From: CAZSGN01 sp964606415
GTDB lineage: Bacteria; Bacteroidota; Bacteroidia; Bacteroidales; JBBRXJ01
Length of the DNA stretch: 12,280 bases
NCBI GenBank assembly: GCA_964606415.1
Contig: CAZSGN010000067.1
Coordinates: 1 to 12,280 of the forward strand
Direction of reading: 5' to 3'
How positions within the stretch are numbered: the first letter of the stretch is position 1; every line of letters begins with the position of its first letter. The notes beneath the pieces were generated by a model. The model was not told the origin of the DNA, made no database searches, and saw only the letters and a program-made list of their open reading frames with translations. Of the stretch, positions 9,901 to 12,280 are shown in pieces. Position numbers and translations under genes: made by a program.

Positions 9901-10135
9901 TCCAAACCCCTTTACTGCTCATACTTATATTCGCTACTACCTGCCTGCACAAAGTAAAGTCAGTATTGAACTTTACAAGCTGGATGGCACCAAACTGGAA
10001 ACAATTGTCAGTACAAGAAAGGCTGCCGGGACCCATCAACTGATATGGCAAGGAAATAATTTACCTTCAGGCGCTTATCATTTAAAAATGGAAATCAATA
10101 ATAAAGTCATCTCAAAAATGCTTATCAAGCAATAG
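3956..10135 (+). CDS. Giant secreted multi-PKD-domain protein with T9SS C-terminal sorting domain
   Basis: A 2059-residue exported protein. It begins with a lysine-tagged hydrophobic signal peptide (residues 1-26, predicted cut after TLKA). An N-terminal region without a recognised family follows (27-about 185). About 18 PKD-like beta-sandwich modules come next, recognised by WxFGDG-type cores near residues 196, 276, 358, 460, 545, 909, 996, 1082, 1161, 1245, 1327, 1411, 1492, 1577, 1656, 1740, 1826 and 1914. Each core is followed by an H/YxY...GxY signature. Spacing in the second block is about 80-85 residues, the normal PKD length. Modules 5 and 6 are separated by an unclassified insert (about 606-880). 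Residues 1978-2059, starting ENFPNPF and ending SKMLIKQ, form a type A T9SS sorting domain, so the protein should cross the outer membrane by T9SS and be released or anchored on the surface. No catalytic domain is visible; adhesion, matrix or scaffold roles are inferences. The ATG at 3956 is followed by a second ATG at 3959; either could be used. It is probably a single-gene unit. Confidence 0.93.
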   Translation: MMKKNYFLLVAGIFMLTTIFNQTLKAEEYRTLDFNGITANNDCNFEFWEQGDMLIRMDPYAGQTSCNYSIDTGIVTMTGATMTIDLTPMPKELLLNYLEIPLLNQADTLQMLLFGDQGNFTLDTLVISSYVFFKNELAKHQIDSFKITSPNHIEFDMVTTEFIDASSLSFHPKNLSEFCSGEEIYFEYNADQYDDLKWEFGDGAIQYGNYVNHTYQNDGNYNVRLIINNYDTINQTIIVSATAKPKPAIYVEGGHLACPNDDMHFNTVSGNYHSYHWDFGNGSISTKPNPVYAYSNEGTYPVYLTVENTCGQTGTDTFFVEIHDNVDPWAGFHFYNNFREMYNCPNEPVIFKAEGSGHFEWSFEDGTTKTGKEITKYYKETGVHEVQLKATNGCGLSDTKTDSILIEMYIEEILPDPIIRVKNEDVLKRNDLYSEDTITLCPGSPIELFGDPQTNQQLKYTWDLGDGRIINGKEISFNYNTPGIYELNLEVENNCGTRSYQTTHFSIDETLPPDASLRIAPYSLCPGEKVYFWDNNNDPNSTIYTYSIDFGDGSTPMNDFNGINDDELDVPASHEYTAEGTYNIQFSVKNKCNNSDTLFQTIEVSNDPSRMPFYYVQNSTEEDDGPSPGQYNDWSTRKNASDHKLQIPVIFPNWTTGYDSNMYIFLWYGGLDAQSDPGPPHGIVHFKANADLALYGDSVEAYVPVNHLMPPSVGLAAIWYCDGNINYQDPSAYGLTMETIDVPMQSIPIPQNQSTDLDTVIYGGQIFVSDSNYPGICTPNIEGRWTYKKTANSKIVFEIYSNGQYNISEEIDNNKQHIIDGYWEQNSDSLILNSNEPCYTQGAYMINFGSDTNFTLFNLSDYSCPEQSSVLSDSMFISTPWENKDENKRKMACPGDTVRFQIAGGDSYEWHLEGNNTIHSTNATTYHTYPSPGTYDVFVIATNTCGRTDTLWSKVEVVDDNIPEAWIDISSFSLSRGDTLHLRAEDERYHFRGWDYQWSFGDGNTSTLANPTHVYKSNGDYKIQLTVSNGCGSQTNDKYIQVSSYSSLCDSFINANFKTIIDTSSLSVTFIDQSFGDISKRSWDLGDGKSSKDSMFIYTYKYPGKYTIYMSVSDSNTNCAAQTYKTIKVGSSDCQSDFNFIVNNTEKKVMFNDQSLGVDSWHWEFGDGYQSTKSNPTHYFEKSGLYEVCLYTENTSNGCMSDHCEIIQVGEIDSTQCIADFNYNVDHTTREVSFYEDVTGIITDGQWSFGDGTYGYEPNPVHTYSKDGIYKVCATIYNENTGCQDEKCREILIGESDCDARFSYKIKADSNEVRFIDQSTGSVSNIYYNFGDGNWSEEDTVVHRYEETGVYNVCMSTYDSLTGCMSEECKEIAINGTDSNAVLAAKFTYMKHADSNIVYFNDASTGSPTNWYWTFGDGQYVADQNPSHHYSAPGTYDVCLNVFNNNTGKSHKTCKNITSNNSTCNVDADFDYYIDNQKNSISISDQSLGNVNGWFWNFGDGSTSSKPNPTHQYNEPGYYLISLSVRDTNIAECVDYYAVFVQVGNAECKSDFDYTVDAVTKDVSFTEKASGNIDNYFWRFDDGYYASSANPSHTYQRDGLYNASLTISSSTCMDYVESPVQVGNVNCNADFDIYIDSANNTAYMTNKIMGSSTNKYWVFGDGSFSTEDNPSHQFSHPGYYTIKLSTYDDVSGCMDYHEEKILIGQAGGDCEADFIYAVNDATREISLTNKSTPKGSLNYIWDMGDGTILSDPNPRHGYSEGGYYNICLTAIANDGIQDINCEKIRITPDANQDCEAKIAFNITDTATRTVKFTNQSFGMGASPLISWQFGDGVNSNTENPEHTYESSGQYTASLRIENTSTGCISKDYALVNISSENKIQASFGYEENDSIQLKATGYPVDFVGVSHGDAAKLKWSFGDGVTDSTSMSPTHVYTAPGNYDACLEIWDPITGDYDKSCETVQVGGQNSVKAVQTSNKPTLENFPNPFTAHTYIRYYLPAQSKVSIELYKLDGTKLETIVSTRKAAGTHQLIWQGNNLPSGAYHLKMEINNKVISKMLIKQ

Positions 10136-10162
10136 CAAAATATGCTATACATTTCGTCTCAA

Positions 10163-10198
10163 AAAAGAGGCTATCCTTATTGCAGGATAGCCTCTTTT
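10163..10198 (+). terminator. Rho-independent terminator of the PKD gene
   Basis: A perfect 15-bp stem (10163-10177 with 10184-10198) closes a 6-base loop TATTGC. Its G/C-rich core is GAGGCTATCCT, and T-rich DNA (ATTTTT) follows. It begins 28 bases after the stop codon at 10133-10135. The A-run on the left side could also let it work for transcripts coming from the right. Confidence 0.92.
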
Positions 10199-10202
10199 AT
10201 TT

Positions 10203-10215
10203 TTAACCCAACTTG
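10203..10215 (+). repeat. Left terminal inverted repeat of the IS
   Basis: TTAACCCAACTTG matches the reverse complement of the right end at all 13 positions. Similarity falls away directly after it. The true tip could lie one or two bases further left in the TTTT run. Confidence 0.75.
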
Positions 10216-10330
10216 ATAAAAAATCCATTAAAACATAAAAAAATTGCCTTTTTTCAACTTTTTTGAGACGGTTTTATAGGGGTTTCAGAAGATTTCTGCC
10301 CTAAAAAGTCCAATGTAGTGATGTATGGTG

Positions 10331-10361
10331 TTTGTTTATTCGGAAAATATTTTGTATATTG
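10331..10361 (+). promoter_or_regulatory. Candidate transposase promoter
   Basis: TTTG at 10331-10334 and TATATTG at 10355-10361, 20 bases apart, approximate the Bacteroidetes -33/-7 boxes. Transcription would begin at or next to the ATG at 10367, giving a leaderless or nearly leaderless message. This is a tentative match in AT-rich DNA. Confidence 0.3.
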
Positions 10362-10366
10362 CATCC

Positions 10367-12223
10367 ATGTTCATACGACAAGTAAAAAAGAAGAATTCCA
10401 AAGACGGAAAGGTGTTTTTTCAGTACCAGCTCGTGCAAGCCTCCAGAATAGAGGGTAAGGTAAAGCAACAGAGTATTCTCTACCTTGGTAGCGAGCCTTT
10501 GCTTGCGGATGAAAAAAACAGAAAGATGCTCTTATCTGTTCTTCAGGCAAAAATATTTGGCCAAAACACGTTATTTGCCAATGATTATCCTACTTCCATT
10601 CATGATTTGGCAACGAAATATCACGAAAAGTTCAAGATAAAATACAATGACACCAAGATTAATGACACGATGTCTGTTCCGCCTGTTGGACAAAAGGTGC
10701 AGATGGAAAATATTGATCTTTCTTCCATAAACTTGGAAGATTCAAGAACATTTGGAGGAGAGCACTTATGTACCCAAGTGTTGGAAAAATTAGATTTAAA
10801 AACATGTCTGGCTTCCTTGGGATTTGATAAAAAGGAATCTGACCTGGCACATATTGGCATTATAAGCAGGGCATTGTTCAAAGCATCTGAATATAAGACA
10901 TCCATGTTCCTTGACAAGAACAGTGAGCTGCAACGCATACATGGCCATGAGGGCAAAAAAATATCCCATTACAAGTTGTACAAAATAGCCGATAAGCTCT
11001 ATGATAACAAGGATGCCATAGACAAGTTTATGTACAAGAGGTTCGTTGACCTTTTCGATATCAAGGATTCATTGGTAATATATGACCTTTCTAACACCTA
11101 CTTTGAAGGTAGAAAAGCATCAAGCAAGCTTGCCCAATACGGGAGGAACAAGGAAAAACGCAATGATTGCAAGCAGGTGGTTTTCACGGGCGTGATCAAT
11201 GAACAGGGGTTTATACGCTACTCGAGGGTATATGAAGGCAACACCCCGGATATGCCAACCTTGAAACAAATGGTCGAAGATTTAAAAAAGCACAGCGACA
11301 ATTATGCTGAAAAAGTGGTTGTAATGGATGCGGGCATTGCATCTGAAGAGAACTTGGATTATCTCAGGGGCGAGTGCCTGAAGTATGTTTGTGTTTCCAG
11401 GAAAAGGATCAAGGATTATCAGGTGGATGGGGAGTCGCCGATAGTAAAGGTAAGGGACAAGAAGGACAACTTGATCGAACTCCAGGTTTTCAAGCCGGAG
11501 GGTTTTCAAGACACATGGATGTACGTGAAAAGCGAGCAAAAGAGAGTTAAAGAGCAGTCAATGAACGATAAAATATCAGAACGGTTCGAAAAGGAACTTC
11601 AAGCCCTCACAAATGGACTTAAAAAAAAGGGCACTACCAAAAGGTTGGAAAAGGTATGGGAACGGATTGGCCGCCTCAAAGAAAAATACCGGTTGGTAAG
11701 CGGCAGGTATAACATAGATGTGCTTGCCGATGAAGAATATGCACGGGAAGTAACCTGGCAAAGAAAAACGGAAAACGGAGATGAAAAAACAGGGGGTAAC
11801 GGCGTGTATTTTATCAGGACAAACATTGAAAAAGCTGATGAAAAACAACTCTGGGATGTTTACAATATCATCAGGGAGGTAGAATCCACCTTCAGGTGTT
11901 TAAAAACAGACCTGCAAATAAGGCCTGTTTACCACCAAAAGGATGAGAGGGTGGAATCACATATCTACTTGGCGATACTTGCATATCAGCTTGTCAACAC
12001 GATAAGGCACATGCTCAAGGAAAATGGCATCAATTATGACTGGCGCAATATAGTCCGGATAATGAGCACCCAAACAATACAATCAATTCTTCTAAATGGT
12101 GAAACAAAAAAAATCTGCATACGTAAGCCGGTTAAACCCATTAAAGAAGCAATGTCTATATACCAAGCGACCAAAACAGATTCAATGATACCCGAAAAGA
12201 AAAAATATGTAGTGTACCATTGA
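10367..12223 (+). CDS. DDE transposase, IS1634/IS4-like
   Basis: This enzyme cuts and joins the ends of its IS. The frame is open from an ATG at 10325 (632 aa), but I choose the ATG at 10367 (618 aa), because MFIRQVKKKNSKDGK is the usual beginning of this family and the 14 extra residues look like untranslated leader. In the 632-aa numbering, the RNase-H-fold acidic residues are D254 (VIYDLSNTYFEGRK), D335 (VVVMDAGIASEENLDYL) and E520. E520 sits in Y-x3-R-x2-E-x6-K, written YNIIREVESTFRCLK. The long stretch between the second Asp and the Glu fits the beta-strand insertion of IS4-group transposases. The C-terminal helix ESHIYLAILAYQLVNTIRHML is typical. No frameshift or stop is seen, so it is probably active or recently active. 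The subfamily name rests on memory of the family, not on a search. Confidence 0.9.
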   Translation: MFIRQVKKKNSKDGKVFFQYQLVQASRIEGKVKQQSILYLGSEPLLADEKNRKMLLSVLQAKIFGQNTLFANDYPTSIHDLATKYHEKFKIKYNDTKINDTMSVPPVGQKVQMENIDLSSINLEDSRTFGGEHLCTQVLEKLDLKTCLASLGFDKKESDLAHIGIISRALFKASEYKTSMFLDKNSELQRIHGHEGKKISHYKLYKIADKLYDNKDAIDKFMYKRFVDLFDIKDSLVIYDLSNTYFEGRKASSKLAQYGRNKEKRNDCKQVVFTGVINEQGFIRYSRVYEGNTPDMPTLKQMVEDLKKHSDNYAEKVVVMDAGIASEENLDYLRGECLKYVCVSRKRIKDYQVDGESPIVKVRDKKDNLIELQVFKPEGFQDTWMYVKSEQKRVKEQSMNDKISERFEKELQALTNGLKKKGTTKRLEKVWERIGRLKEKYRLVSGRYNIDVLADEEYAREVTWQRKTENGDEKTGGNGVYFIRTNIEKADEKQLWDVYNIIREVESTFRCLKTDLQIRPVYHQKDERVESHIYLAILAYQLVNTIRHMLKENGINYDWRNIVRIMSTQTIQSILLNGETKKICIRKPVKPIKEAMSIYQATKTDSMIPEKKKYVVYH

Positions 12224-12267
12224 TTTTTTAACTGCCTGTTTATTAATGCCTTAAATTCCGCATTTGG

Positions 12268-12280
12268 CAAGTTGGGTTAA
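12268..12280 (-). repeat. Right terminal inverted repeat of the IS
   Basis: CAAGTTGGGTTAA is the exact reverse complement of the left repeat and ends on the last base of the window. It lies 44 bases beyond the transposase stop. Confidence 0.75.

Larger units (their letters stand above)
10155..10270. repeat. 13-bp inverted repeat enclosing the terminator and the IS left end
   Basis: CGTCTCAAAAAAG (10155-10167) has its exact reverse complement at 10258-10270. The arms lie on either side of the terminator hairpin and of the terminal repeat at 10203, so one arm is outside the proposed IS and one inside. The left arm overlaps the foot of the terminator stem, so the two structures compete. Its function is unknown; a chance match is possible because each arm contains a run of six A or T. 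Confidence 0.6.
10203..12280 (+). mobile_element. Insertion sequence of the IS1634/IS4 type, about 2.08 kb
   Basis: The element is bounded by the 13-bp inverted repeats TTAACCCAACTTG at 10203-10215 and its reverse complement at 12268-12280, and carries one intact transposase gene between them. The left non-coding end is about 160 bases and the right about 55. The right repeat coincides with the last base of the window, so neither the exact outer edge nor the target-site duplication can be verified. It sits immediately behind the terminator of the PKD gene, a site where insertion breaks no gene. Confidence 0.75.

Noticed and set aside
12034..12270. 78-codon minus-strand frame at the IS right end
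   Set aside because: It is antisense to the transposase C-terminus and its start lies in the terminal repeat, so it has no independent support.

Overview
The window looks like a chromosomal segment of a Bacteroidota bacterium. The giant secreted protein ends in a type IX secretion (T9SS) sorting domain, a system essentially confined to that phylum. Start codons lack Shine-Dalgarno sequences and sit behind A/T-rich leaders, and the intergenic DNA is very AT-rich. I cannot name a genus; an environmental Bacteroidales/Marinilabiliales-type organism would fit, but this is a guess.

Layout. (1) Positions 1-862, minus strand: the first 287 codons of an iron-type (group III) alcohol dehydrogenase, cut by the window edge just before its last metal-ligand position. 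(2) Positions about 872-1059: a non-coding block built from 7-base units, containing two copies of a 48-bp tandem repeat and a 25-bp-arm hairpin; it separates the dehydrogenase from clpB. (3) Positions 1113-3701, minus strand: a complete, canonical ClpB disaggregase of 862 aa. (4) Positions 3702-3955: a divergent AT-rich intergenic region with a perfect TGACA-N3-TGTCA palindrome and a candidate Bacteroidetes-type promoter. (5) Positions 3956-10135, plus strand: a 2059-aa secreted protein with a signal peptide, an N-terminal region, about 18 PKD-like beta-sandwich modules interrupted by a roughly 270-residue unclassified insert, and a C-terminal T9SS sorting domain. A strong intrinsic terminator follows. 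(6) Positions 10203-12280: an insertion sequence with 13-bp terminal inverted repeats and an intact DDE transposase of the IS1634/IS4 type; its right end is the last base of the window.

The genes do not form one pathway. The dehydrogenase and clpB share a strand but are separated by 250 bp of repeats, so co-transcription is doubtful. clpB and the PKD giant are divergent and share one control region. The IS sits immediately behind the giant gene's terminator.

The most interesting signal is inside the giant protein. In modules 8-18 two pairs of cysteines appear and disappear together from module to module, which predicts two alternative disulfides per PKD fold. The heptamer repeat block and the divergent palindrome are the next most notable. 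I see no CRISPR array, tRNA, rRNA or defence system here.
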